Assembly: GCA_030641085.1 (NCBI GenBank)
Contig: DAOWIC010000117.1
Location: forward strand, 1 to 11,785
Direction: 5' to 3'
Origin: Calditrichota bacterium
GTDB taxonomy: Bacteria; Zixibacteria; MSB-5A5; GN15; FEB-12
Length of the DNA stretch: 11,785 nucleotides
Shown: positions 6,561 to 11,785 of the stretch, piece by piece
Layout: every line of letters begins with the position of its first letter
Numbering within the stretch: position 1 is the stretch's first letter
The notes under the pieces: model-generated
Databases searched by the model: none
What the model was told of the DNA's origin: nothing
Seen by the model: the letters and a program-made list of their open reading frames with translations, nothing else
Made by a program: the position numbers and the translations under genes

Positions 6561-6743
6561 GTGATCCGTGCACTACTTTCCAAACGCACCCTGATTTTCG
6601 GCCTTGGTGGCGGCGCTATCGGCTATATATTACATTACCTGTACCTTTGCGCTGGCGGTGGCTGAGCGCTGACCTCCAATCCCTGGCTTGCAGTTGGGAT
6701 GGGAGTTTTGACCGGTGCGGTCATGGCGATGCCTGATAAGTAA
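6561..6743 (+). CDS. Candidate selenoprotein: DUF6132-like small membrane protein with in-frame TGA (Sec35)
   Basis: Reading from GTG 6561 gives a 60-residue two-helix protein ending at TAA 6741-6743, with one in-frame TGA at codon 35 (6663-6665). Helix 1 is about 10-29 (LIFGLGGGAIGYILHYLYL). The loop C30-A-G-G-G-U35-A-L-T-S-N-P-W follows, and helix 2 is about 44-57. As I recall them, small DUF6132 proteins have GC-x2-G-x-C-x-I-T-S-[NS]-P between two helices. The TGA falls exactly on the second conserved cysteine, and coding character continues after it. A stem-loop starts 8 nt after the TGA. TGA ends other genes here (1496, 4496, 6964), so it is not generally recoded. GGAGG (6543-6547) is rather distant; coupling to the DUF302 stop two bases upstream may drive translation. 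If TGA is a real stop, this is a broken gene. Whether the genome has SelA/B/C/D is not visible. Confidence 0.7.
6666..6710 (+). promoter_or_regulatory. Putative bacterial SECIS stem-loop
   Basis: Directly after the in-frame TGA (6663-6665), 6674-6683 pairs with 6696-6705: CCC/GGG, T-A, A-T, an A-G mismatch, then CC/GG, T-A, C-G. The apical loop is 12 nt (6684-6695) and begins TGG. The loop starts 18 nt after the TGA and has a G at its second position. Bacterial SECIS elements have an apical loop about 16-37 nt from the UGA with a G in the first two loop positions. Weaker pairs (A6672-T6707, G6671-T6708, C6669-G6710) extend the base. GC-rich coding DNA can form such stems by chance, so this supports but does not prove recoding. 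Confidence 0.55.
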
Positions 6744-6760
6744 AATGAAGCGAGAATACT

Positions 6761-6964
6761 ATGCCCCTGTTTGAGTACAAATGTTCCGAATGCGACCACA
6801 AGTTTGAAGAACTGGTCGCCAACAGCGAATCAAAAGTCACCTGCCCGAAGTGCGCGTCTGAGAAGGTCAGCAAACTGCTATCGGTATTCGCCGCCTCGGG
6901 AACGTCCTCGTCCGGATCTTCGCTGCCGAGCGCCCAGAGTTCGTGCGGCTCCGGCTTCTCCTGA
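6761..6964 (+). CDS. FmdB-type zinc ribbon protein
   Basis: This 67-residue protein starts MPLFEYKCSECDHKFEEL, the hallmark of FmdB-family zinc ribbons, with C8xxC11 and C28xxC31 (VTCPKCAS) as the four zinc ligands and SEKVSKLLSVFA completing the domain. The C-terminus (about 46-67) is a Ser/Gly-rich flexible tail with one more cysteine (C62). The family is named after a proposed regulator of formamidase genes, but for most members the partner is unknown. The ATG at 6761 lies 17 bases after the stop of the candidate selenoprotein gene, and a strong terminator follows at 7022, so it is the last gene of the 5690-6964 operon. Confidence 0.92.
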   Translation: MPLFEYKCSECDHKFEELVANSESKVTCPKCASEKVSKLLSVFAASGTSSSGSSLPSAQSSCGSGFS

Positions 6965-7021
6965 GCGAGCTGATCTTGATGCCTGCGGTCCGCGGGTGAT
7001 GACAGTAATATCGTAACGGTA

Positions 7022-7069
7022 CCCCACCCAGAGGAAAACGGTTTTCGGTTTCCGCCGGGTGGGTTTTTT
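7022..7069 (+). terminator. Strong Rho-independent terminator of the OsmC-FmdB operon
   Basis: CCCACCC (7023-7029) pairs with GGGTGGG (7057-7063), the inner arms GGAAA/TTTCC continue the hairpin, and six T residues follow at 7064-7069. Its place, 58 nt after the FmdB stop, closes the operon. Confidence 0.88.
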
Positions 7070-7084
7070 CGTCAGTGCCGCAGG

Positions 7085-7168
7085 GGCAGACGAGGGCGTC
7101 TGCCGCCCACAAAAGCGTAGGCATTTGATTTATCAAATGCTTCCAGGGACATGATAAATCATGTCCCT
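7085..7168. repeat. Cluster of three consecutive perfect palindromic hairpins
   Basis: Three perfect inverted repeats sit side by side. The first is GGCAGACG/CGTCTGCC (7085-7104, loop AGGG). The second is GCATTTGAT/ATCAAATGC (7121-7140, centre TT). The third is AGGGACATGAT/ATCATGTCCCT (7145-7168, centre AA). The second and third share a GAT-NN-ATC core and similar GG/CC flanks, as expected for members of one dispersed palindromic family (REP-like or miniature element debris). No T-run follows. Copy number elsewhere in the genome cannot be judged here. Confidence 0.7.
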
Positions 7169-7188
7169 ACAAAGTCCCTCCTCTCGTT

Positions 7189-7231
7189 GTGTTGGGTCCT
7201 GATTCACCGCAGGTGGATTGTGACCCGACAC
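7189..7231. repeat. Two-tier inverted repeat
   Basis: GTGTTGGGTC (7189-7198) pairs with GACCCGACAC (7222-7231) with one wobble. Inside it ATTCACC pairs with GGTGGAT around a GCA loop, separated from the outer stem by symmetric 3-nt internal loops. The fold is 17 bp in total and follows the three-hairpin cluster. Confidence 0.6.
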
Positions 7232-7376
7232 CGGATTGCGGTGGCGGGCTGTCAGGTCACACGCCCACCTTCGGCGGCCGCAAGACCTCACAGAACGAGA
7301 AAGACCAGACAGAACGGGAAATGTCACACCCTCCCCGTATGTTTCACGTTCACGGCAGACGTCCCCGGCAGGGTGG

Positions 7377-7400
7377 CACCCTCAAACTCGTTTGGGGGTG
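7377..7400. repeat. 11-bp hairpin with 2-nt centre
   Basis: CACCCTCAAAC (7377-7387) pairs with GTTTGGGGGTG (7390-7400), one wobble, centre TC. It has the same design as the 7121 and 7145 hairpins (long arms, 2-nt centre) but no shared sequence. Confidence 0.55.
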
Positions 7401-7499
7401 AGACCATTCCATTACGCCCGGCCCAAACGGAGTTTGAACCGGCCACTCGGGCCGCTCCAAAGGGATGGGACGCCAAGTCTCCACAGACCACCTTAATGT

Positions 7500-8372
7500 T
7501 TATTCTTTGACGTCGAATCCTCCTCGCTCCGCATTCCAGACCAGTTTATCCTTATTTGTCAGCCACCACTCCGACCACCATTCATGATCGTGGAGCTCCT
7601 TAACGCCCGTCAAGATAGCCAGATAATTGAGTGTGTACGAGTCCGGACTGCACAATTGCGCCGGAGAGCTGGGATCGTCGGGCAGCTCCTCAAGTCCGTA
7701 TATACTCTCAAGACAATCTTTCGTGAGCCATTCCTTCTCATTGCTTGGTTTCAAAGATATTATCAGGGCCTCCAGTGCCTCCAAGCTCGAAATCTCGGCA
7801 ATCCCATTCTCGGAATTATACTCGGTTCGGTATTGCCCGACCTCTTCGCCGGCAAACCACTTTTTCCACTTTTCTTGAATAGCCAACCGCTCTTCCTTTG
7901 TGCTTACAATCCGAATGTGTCCGAAGTCATTCATGGTGATATTGCGCAAAATCCAATTGGCTCGGCCGCCAACCGAGAACAAATCGTCCGATGCATGCAT
8001 ACCCTTCCCTTCAAAAAGAATTTCCCCGGTCGAGATCCTATCCCATATGATTAATCTCCTGGTGTCGGTGAGTTGACGCACCTTTGTATCCGACACTTGC
8101 TCTATCAGTTTTTCTATAAATAACCTATCGTCTTTGTTCTCGTTAGCGGCAACTAATAGAAGGTATACATCCGGCCATGTCAGCACGGTTAGGTTTCCGC
8201 CTAGTATATCATCCGGTTTGGTTGATTTTGCCTCCTCAAAAACTTCCTGATTCACCCCGTTCAGGTAATTGGCGCTCCAGGAAATCAAGATGCCGTCGGC
8301 ATGTGCGGCAGCGCATACTGCGAACAGAACCAAGACTGATGAGATTACGAGTATAAGCCTATGAATTGTCAT
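7500..8372 (-). CDS. Secreted protein of unknown function with W-rich repeats
   Basis: This 290-residue protein begins with a signal peptide (hydrophobic about 6-20, cleavage after AHA at 25). I do not recognise a family. Two similar blocks are visible: residues about 134-173 (VGGRANWILRNIT ... EKWKKWF) and about 246-273 (YTLNYLAILTG ... EWWSEWW), each a helical segment followed by a W-x2/3-W motif. The end, NKDKLVWNAERGGFDV, is typical of periplasmic helical-repeat proteins whose units close with a W..WW pattern. This suggests a duplicated domain, perhaps in adaptor or inhibitor proteins. Base composition is visibly more AT-rich than the neighbours, hinting at transfer. The ATG at 8372 has a near-ideal AGGAGG five bases upstream, so it is probably expressed. 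No operon partner is obvious. Confidence 0.75.
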   Translation of the reverse strand: MTIHRLILVISSVLVLFAVCAAAHADGILISWSANYLNGVNQEVFEEAKSTKPDDILGGNLTVLTWPDVYLLLVAANENKDDRLFIEKLIEQVSDTKVRQLTDTRRLIIWDRISTGEILFEGKGMHASDDLFSVGGRANWILRNITMNDFGHIRIVSTKEERLAIQEKWKKWFAGEEVGQYRTEYNSENGIAEISSLEALEALIISLKPSNEKEWLTKDCLESIYGLEELPDDPSSPAQLCSPDSYTLNYLAILTGVKELHDHEWWSEWWLTNKDKLVWNAERGGFDVKE

Positions 8373-8527
8373 GTCACCCTCCTGTCAAAATACGTTCGCG
8401 GTACGCTGCCTGTTATACACGCAAGATTGACAATCTACGCAATTTTGTCAACAAGAGGATTAAAGGCACATTGTCGGGTTCTGTTCCGCTTCGCGGAACC
8501 GGGAACACCGACCTACGAATGAGATCG
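8373..8527 (-). other. Intergenic region with terminator-like hairpin
   Basis: Between two minus-strand genes, GTTCCGC (8483-8489) pairs perfectly with GCGGAAC (8493-8499), extended by GTTC (8478-8481) with GAAC (8503-8506). It lies 22-50 nt after the methyltransferase stop and may end that transcript, although no U-run follows. A perfect TTGACA (minus strand, near 8450) could be a -35 box for the 8372 gene, but no good -10 stands at 16-18 nt. A short palindrome AGATTG-A-CAATCT (about 8423-8440) is also present. Confidence 0.4.
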
Positions 8528-9331
8528 TTACTCTGGCCGTTGGGCGACGGCGCAGATGCGGTACGTGCTCTTCGTCGGGCGGTGGAAACTGTAACAACGA
8601 TAGAAGCCCTTCACGACAAAGCCCGCCGCGCGCAGCGAACTCTTGATCGCCTCGTTGTCGTACGCCCGCTCGACATGGACCTCGTCGAAACGCTCCCACG
8701 CTTTCCCTTTCTTCTCAAAAAAGGTCGTGCTGCATCGCGCGGAACAGGTTTTCGGATTGTAGTCGTTTTTCCAGATCCAGGCCAGATCGTCGCGCGCTTC
8801 GGCAAAGACCTGTTCGTCCCAGAGAATCTTGAGCGCCTCCGGCGTGTTCATGTCGAAGATAAACCATCCGCCCGGCTGCAGGTGTCGAAAGACCGAGCGA
8901 AAAGAGGTCTGCAGCTCGCGCCTATTCTTCAGGTAGTTGAGCGAGTCGTAGAAGCAGGTGACCAGGTCGAATCTGCGCGTGCGGCGGCTGTCGTTCTGGT
9001 CGAGGATTTTGAATTTCGGCAGTTGTTTGTGATAGAGCGGCACGCCGCGGCCGCGCAGTTTTTTCGCCGCCCGGGCCAGCATTGCCGCGCTGCCGTCAAG
9101 CCCGCTCATCAATATCCCCATGTCGGCAAATTTCTCGATCGCGGTCCCGGTGCCGCAGCATAGCTCCAACCCGATAGTCGGCTTGATCTTGAACTTGCGG
9201 AAGATCTTGTGGGAATACTCGGTCATTTTTATCGAATGATCATCCGCCCCCATCAGGTCGTAGACAGTGGCGAATCGCTGGTAGGGTGTCGGTGTCTTTG
9301 ACACTTCTATATCCCCAATACTCGCGTGCAC
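8528..9331 (-). CDS. Class I SAM-dependent methyltransferase
   Basis: This 267-residue protein has the class I fold motifs in order: YQRFATVYDLMG (17-28), motif I GLELCCGTGT (54-63) for the SAM glycine loop, acidic motif II GLDGSAAML (77-85), FDLVTCFYDSLNYL (121-134, motif IV region), and LQPGGWFIFDMNTPE (151-165, motif post-I/VI). The C-terminal third is a beta-rich insert with a run of aromatic and basic residues, as in small-molecule methyltransferases. The substrate cannot be read from sequence. The longest start is GTG 9331, without a clear ribosome-binding site. GTG 9304 (residue 10, giving MSKTPTPYQRF) has GGGG eight bases upstream and may be the true start. It is transcribed away from the NfeD-slipin pair and stands alone. 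Confidence 0.9.
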   Translation of the reverse strand: MHASIGDIEVSKTPTPYQRFATVYDLMGADDHSIKMTEYSHKIFRKFKIKPTIGLELCCGTGTAIEKFADMGILMSGLDGSAAMLARAAKKLRGRGVPLYHKQLPKFKILDQNDSRRTRRFDLVTCFYDSLNYLKNRRELQTSFRSVFRHLQPGGWFIFDMNTPEALKILWDEQVFAEARDDLAWIWKNDYNPKTCSARCSTTFFEKKGKAWERFDEVHVERAYDNEAIKSSLRAAGFVVKGFYRCYSFHRPTKSTYRICAVAQRPE

Positions 9332-9382
9332 ATCATGCGGGTGACCTTTTTAAGTTGACTCTGCCCGCGGTTAACGATTTCC

Positions 9383-9410
9383 ATAATAGTATCTTAGCGA
9401 ATCTTTTGAA
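9383..9410 (-). promoter_or_regulatory. Candidate sigma70-type promoter for the methyltransferase
   Basis: On the minus strand TTCAAA (9410-9405) and TATTAT (9388-9383) are 16 nt apart, matching TTGACA at 4 of 6 and TATAAT at 5 of 6. Transcription would start near 9376, about 45-70 nt before the candidate GTG starts. Confidence 0.4.
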
Positions 9411-9435
9411 TAAAGTAAAAAACGCCCGGTATAGA
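9406..9435 (+). promoter_or_regulatory. Candidate sigma70-type promoter for the NfeD-slipin operon
   Basis: TTGAAT (9406-9411) and TATAGA (9430-9435) are 18 nt apart, each matching consensus at 4 of 6. Transcription would start near 9442. The -35 box overlaps that of the opposing methyltransferase promoter, so the two may compete for polymerase. Confidence 0.4.
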
Positions 9436-9484
9436 TAGTAGCTCTTCGGGGAACTATCCAATGGGAGCTTTGAAAGGAGCGCTT

Positions 9485-9925
9485 ATGCCGAACATAGTCT
9501 GGATATGGTTAGCCGCGGCGGTGATCTTTTTGATCCTGGAACTGGCGACACCGACTCTGATCTTTGTCTGCTTTGTCGCGGGATCATTGGCGGCCGGTAT
9601 CTACGGTTTCTTCCTGCCGGAACAACACTACGCCCAGATCGGCATATTTGTCGGTGTTTCGGTGGTGTTGCTGCCCGCGATGAGAACGCTGGCGAAGAAG
9701 ATCACGCGTGAGTCGCCGCAGCAGTCTAATGTAGCCGCGCTTATCGGCCGAGTCGGACTGGTTACCCAAAAGATCGATCCCGACTTGGGTGGCAAGGTGC
9801 GCGTGGAGGGCGAAATCTGGGTGGCCAACGCCGAGGAAGAGATCGGCGAGAACGAGAAGGTTACTATCCTTTCGATCACGGGCACCCGGCTTCATGTAGA
9901 ACGACATGTAAAAGGAAAGGAATAG
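9485..9925 (+). CDS. NfeD-family membrane protein
   Basis: From ATG 9485 this is a 146-residue short-form NfeD: hydrophobic segments at about 5-20, 24-43 and 50-66, then a C-terminal OB-fold domain about 84-141 (ALIGRVGLVTQKIDPDLGGKVRVEGEIWVANA...VTILSITGTRLHV) with the family's G(R/K)xG and GEIWxA pattern. It lacks the N-terminal ClpP-like protease domain of long NfeD proteins. Short NfeD proteins pair with SPFH/slipin proteins, which follow here three bases downstream. Together they are thought to organise membrane microdomains or guard membrane-protein quality. ATG 9485 is chosen because AAAGGAG stands five bases upstream. An ATG eight codons earlier (9461), preceded by GGGGA, is possible. 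Confidence 0.92.
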   Translation: MPNIVWIWLAAAVIFLILELATPTLIFVCFVAGSLAAGIYGFFLPEQHYAQIGIFVGVSVVLLPAMRTLAKKITRESPQQSNVAALIGRVGLVTQKIDPDLGGKVRVEGEIWVANAEEEIGENEKVTILSITGTRLHVERHVKGKE

Positions 9926-9928
9926 ACA

Positions 9929-10888
9929 ATGAATCCGGTTATTTTATTTTTGCTGGCGGCGGCGGTATTGGCCTTCATCCTCGTAGCCATGGCGGTACGC
10001 ATCATCAGGCCGTACGAACGCGGACTGGTCGAACGACTGGGCAAGTTCCAGCGGATCCTCGATCCCGGCCTGAACCTGATCGTTCCCTTCTTTGACACGA
10101 CCCTCAAGGTCGATATGCGCGAGGTGGTGCTCGATGTTCCGCCGCAGTATGTTATCACCAAGGACAACGTCAACGTCGAGGTCGATTGTATCGTCTACGC
10201 CCAGGTGACCGACCCGGTCCGCTCGCGCTATGAGATCGCCAACTACATCTTGGCCGCGACCAAACTGGCCCAGACCAATTTGAGAAACGTGATCGGCGAA
10301 CTGGAGCTCGATGCCTGCCTGACCTCGCGCGATCAGATCAACGGGCAGCTTCGCGATGTGCTCGATACCGCCACCGATAAGTGGGGCGTAAAGGTCAACC
10401 GGGTCGAGCTGCAGCGGATTGACCCGCCGGGTGACATCACCGACGCCATGAGCCGCCAGATGAAAGCCGAGCGCGACAAGCGCGCCACGATCCTCGATGC
10501 CGAGGCGATCCGCCAGGCCGAAATCACCAAGGCCGAAGGTATGAAGCAGGCGGCGATTCTGGAGGCCGAGGGTGTCGCGGCGGCGGTCCAGAAAAAGGCC
10601 GATGCCGAAAAATACCGACGGCTGACCGTGGCCGCCGGTGAAGCGGAGGCGATCGGGCGCGTCTTTAACGCGATCCACGAGGGAAAGCCGGACGAGAAAC
10701 TGATCACGCTGAAGTATCTGGAGATGTTGCCCAAACTGGCCGAGGGCAACGCGAACAAGATATTCCTGCCCTATGAGGCGAGCGGCATCATTTCGTCGCT
10801 GGCCGCCATGGTGGAAGGAATCAGGCCGAAAGAGGGAGGCGACGGTCAGGTTGGAAAAGCCGACACCGCCCAGACGGTTGCGGGATAA
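9929..10888 (+). CDS. Slipin / SPFH (Band 7) domain protein
   Basis: This 319-residue protein has one N-terminal membrane helix (4-25). The SPFH domain follows, with VRIIRPYERGLVERLGKF (23-40), LDPGLNLIVPF (44-54) and the conserved NVNVEVDCIVYAQVTDP (80-96). After LELDACLTSRDQINGQL comes GVKVNRVELQRIDPP (153-167). A long Ala/Glu/Lys coiled-coil (about 175-240) and a short C-terminal tail (280-319) complete it. This is the bacterial slipin/QmcA/stomatin-like architecture. Such proteins form ring oligomers on the inner membrane and are usually co-encoded with NfeD, as here. It starts three bases after the NfeD stop with GGAAAGGAA upstream, so the two are one operon. Nothing is missing from the family's usual length. 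Confidence 0.95.
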   Translation: MNPVILFLLAAAVLAFILVAMAVRIIRPYERGLVERLGKFQRILDPGLNLIVPFFDTTLKVDMREVVLDVPPQYVITKDNVNVEVDCIVYAQVTDPVRSRYEIANYILAATKLAQTNLRNVIGELELDACLTSRDQINGQLRDVLDTATDKWGVKVNRVELQRIDPPGDITDAMSRQMKAERDKRATILDAEAIRQAEITKAEGMKQAAILEAEGVAAAVQKKADAEKYRRLTVAAGEAEAIGRVFNAIHEGKPDEKLITLKYLEMLPKLAEGNANKIFLPYEASGIISSLAAMVEGIRPKEGGDGQVGKADTAQTVAG

Positions 10889-10913
10889 GCTGTCATCGAT
10901 TATAGTCAAATGA

Positions 10914-10947
10914 GAACGGCCGGGCGGCAAATTCTGCCCGGCCGTTC
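10914..10947 (+). terminator. Perfect 12-bp hairpin ending the slipin operon
   Basis: GAACGGCCGGGC (10914-10925) pairs perfectly with GCCCGGCCGTTC (10936-10947) around a 10-nt loop, 26 nt after the slipin stop. The hairpin is very stable, but no T-run follows on either strand. It may be a Rho-assisted terminator or mRNA end-protecting structure. Confidence 0.55.
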
Positions 10948-11273
10948 AGTTGGGTAGATATGACACGGATCGTGTAAAGAAGTCTTGGAAGGTCTTGCGG
11001 CTGCATGCTGTCTGCAGGAAATCCCTGCGGTATTTCGGTCCCTCCCCGGATGCAGCGATCATAACCCTCATGTCATACTTATCGGGAAATAACACCCACA
11101 CATATCATCGGAACTAAATCGCCCGGCGTAACATTTAGATAAGCAGATAGTCCCTTATTGCTGATTTTTCGACAGATTGCGGCAGTGGGGAGCGGTACCA
11201 CCGGCAGTAATGGTGGCAAAATGCAGTAGTTTTGAAGAGGCGACGGGCGATGAGGTTTTAGCGCTGACGCCGA
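10948..11273. other. Intergenic stretch with no recognised gene
   Basis: I see no convincing gene here on either strand. Small inverted repeats such as GCAGG/CCTGC near 11015 and CCACC/GGTGG near 11200 are too short to interpret. The right end leads into the promoter at 11274. Confidence 0.5.
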
Positions 11274-11302
11274 TTGACATTTACTCCAAATAGGATTAAA
11301 CT
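11274..11302 (+). promoter_or_regulatory. Sigma70-type promoter of the AmmeMemoRadiSam B gene
   Basis: A perfect -35 box TTGACA (11274-11279) is followed 17 nt later by TAAACT (11297-11302), matching the -10 consensus at 4 of 6. Transcription would begin near 11309, about 30 nt before the start codon. Confidence 0.6.
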
Positions 11303-11338
11303 ACGCTTTCATTCACGAGCTGAAACCGATGGAGAATG

Positions 11339-11785
11339 ATGAGCAAGGGTAGCCAGAATATACGCAAGCCGGCCGTCGCAGGCCTTTTCTATCCCGCAAG
11401 CGCGGTCGAGTTGAGCAAGACGATCGCCGACCTGTACGCCAAGGTTGAAAAGGCGCCGCTTGAAGAGCGGCCGCTGGGGCTGGTGGTGCCGCATGCCGGG
11501 TATCCATATTCCGGTCGAACGGCAGCCCGGGCCTACAAGCTGCTTCAGGGCGAGGAATACGAAACGGTGGTGGTCATCTCCCCCTCCCATACGGTCTTTT
11601 TCAAGGGCGCGGCGGTATTCGACGGCGACGGCTATGAAACGCCGCTCGGCCTGATCCCGACCGACAAGGCGCTCTCCAAACGACTCGGCTCGATCCATCC
11701 CTCGGTCTACCTCTCCAAGATGGGTCACGCCAGCGGATCGACTCGGGGCGAGCACGCCCTCGAAGTGCAACTGCCCTTTCTGCAA
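11339..11785 (+). CDS. amrB: AmmeMemoRadiSam system protein B (MEMO1 family), 3' end outside window
   Basis: The 149 visible residues start (M)SKGSQNIRKPAVAGLFYP, the usual N-terminus of MEMO-family proteins. They continue with GLVVPHAGYPYSGRTAARAY (48-67), VVVISPSHTVFFKG (77-90), TPLGLIPTD and GEHALEVQLPFLQ (137-149). His52, His84 and His139 stand in the conserved PHAG, SPSH and GEH motifs; the 32-residue spacing of the first two equals that of His49/His81 in human MEMO1, where they are metal/active-site ligands. Bacterial members form the AmmeMemoRadiSam set with an AMMECR1-like protein and a radical SAM enzyme, whose reaction is unresolved; these partners may lie beyond the window. ATG 11336 and 11339 are adjacent in frame; 11339 leaves more room for GGAG (11331-11334). 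The reading frame is intact to the last base. About half the usual length is visible. Confidence 0.93.
   Translation, partial: MSKGSQNIRKPAVAGLFYPASAVELSKTIADLYAKVEKAPLEERPLGLVVPHAGYPYSGRTAARAYKLLQGEEYETVVVISPSHTVFFKGAAVFDGDGYETPLGLIPTDKALSKRLGSIHPSVYLSKMGHASGSTRGEHALEVQLPFLQ

Larger units (their letters stand above)
7070..7499. other. Gene-free, hairpin-rich intergenic stretch
   Basis: No convincing gene is visible on either strand; the open frames here overlap one another without family resemblance. The stretch lies between the operon terminator and the stop of the minus-strand gene, so it needs no promoter for either. It contains five hairpins listed separately (7085, 7121, 7145, 7189, 7377). 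A further inverted pair links TCAAACTCGTTTGG (7382-7395) to CCAAACGGAGTTTGA (about 7425-7439). Confidence 0.6.

Noticed and set aside
6663..6665. TGA as evidence of a genetic code with TGA read as an ordinary amino acid
   Set aside because: TGA is the natural stop of genes ending at 1496, 4496 and 6964, where the proteins end as expected, and the other recognised genes have no in-frame TGA.
7085..7168. CRISPR array
   Set aside because: The hairpins are not identical direct repeats and there are no regular unique spacers.
7151..7510. Small plus-strand open frames in the hairpin-rich stretch
   Set aside because: Several overlapping frames of similar length exist, none with a ribosome-binding site or family resemblance; hairpin structure explains the sequence better.
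8366..9163. 265-codon plus-strand open frame
   Set aside because: It lies opposite the methyltransferase gene; the minus-strand product carries the SAM motifs.
9944..10930. 328-codon minus-strand open frame
   Set aside because: It is the complement of the slipin gene and runs into its terminator hairpin; composition is that of an antisense shadow.

Overview
The window is about 11.8 kb of GC-rich bacterial DNA (roughly 55-60% G+C by eye). It carries 11 recognisable protein genes, one truncated gene remnant, and a short gene that can only be read in full if an in-frame TGA is decoded as selenocysteine. The mix (a Wzi-like outer-membrane protein, an NfeD/slipin pair, an AmmeMemoRadiSam protein B, many TTG/GTG starts, several secreted proteins of unknown function) suggests a Gram-negative, didermic bacterium, perhaps an FCB-group or uncultivated phylum such as Zixibacteria. 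That placement is inference; no rRNA or marker gene is present.

Layout. Positions 1-121 hold the terminator of a gene outside the window. A leader with a predicted long-range stem (325-408) precedes a surface-polysaccharide operon: a HisC-fold protein lacking the PLP lysine (432-1496), a polyprenyl-phosphate sugar-1-phosphate transferase (1493-2980, overlapping by 3 nt) and a Wzi-like beta-barrel (3036-4496). A small secreted Cys/His-rich protein (4658-5119) follows behind a hairpin leader and ends in a clean terminator. Directly after it lies the C-terminal tail of a DUF255/YyaL-type protein (about 5195-5593).

Positions 5690-6964 form a compact redox-flavoured cluster: OsmC-like, DUF302, the candidate selenoprotein (6561-6743, resembling small two-helix DUF6132 proteins, with TGA at the position of the family's second conserved Cys and a stem-loop 18 nt after it) and an FmdB-type zinc ribbon, closed by a strong terminator. 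A 430-bp gene-free stretch (7070-7499) holds five near-perfect hairpins. Two minus-strand genes follow: a more AT-rich secreted protein of unknown function (7500-8372) and a class I methyltransferase (8528-9331).

A short divergent promoter region leads to an NfeD-slipin membrane operon (9485-10888), ended by a hairpin with a perfect 12-bp stem. After about 390 bp without a gene, a sigma70-like promoter drives an AmmeMemoRadiSam protein B gene that runs off the end of the window.

The strongest lead is the candidate selenoprotein. Second is the aminotransferase-fold pseudoenzyme in the polysaccharide operon.
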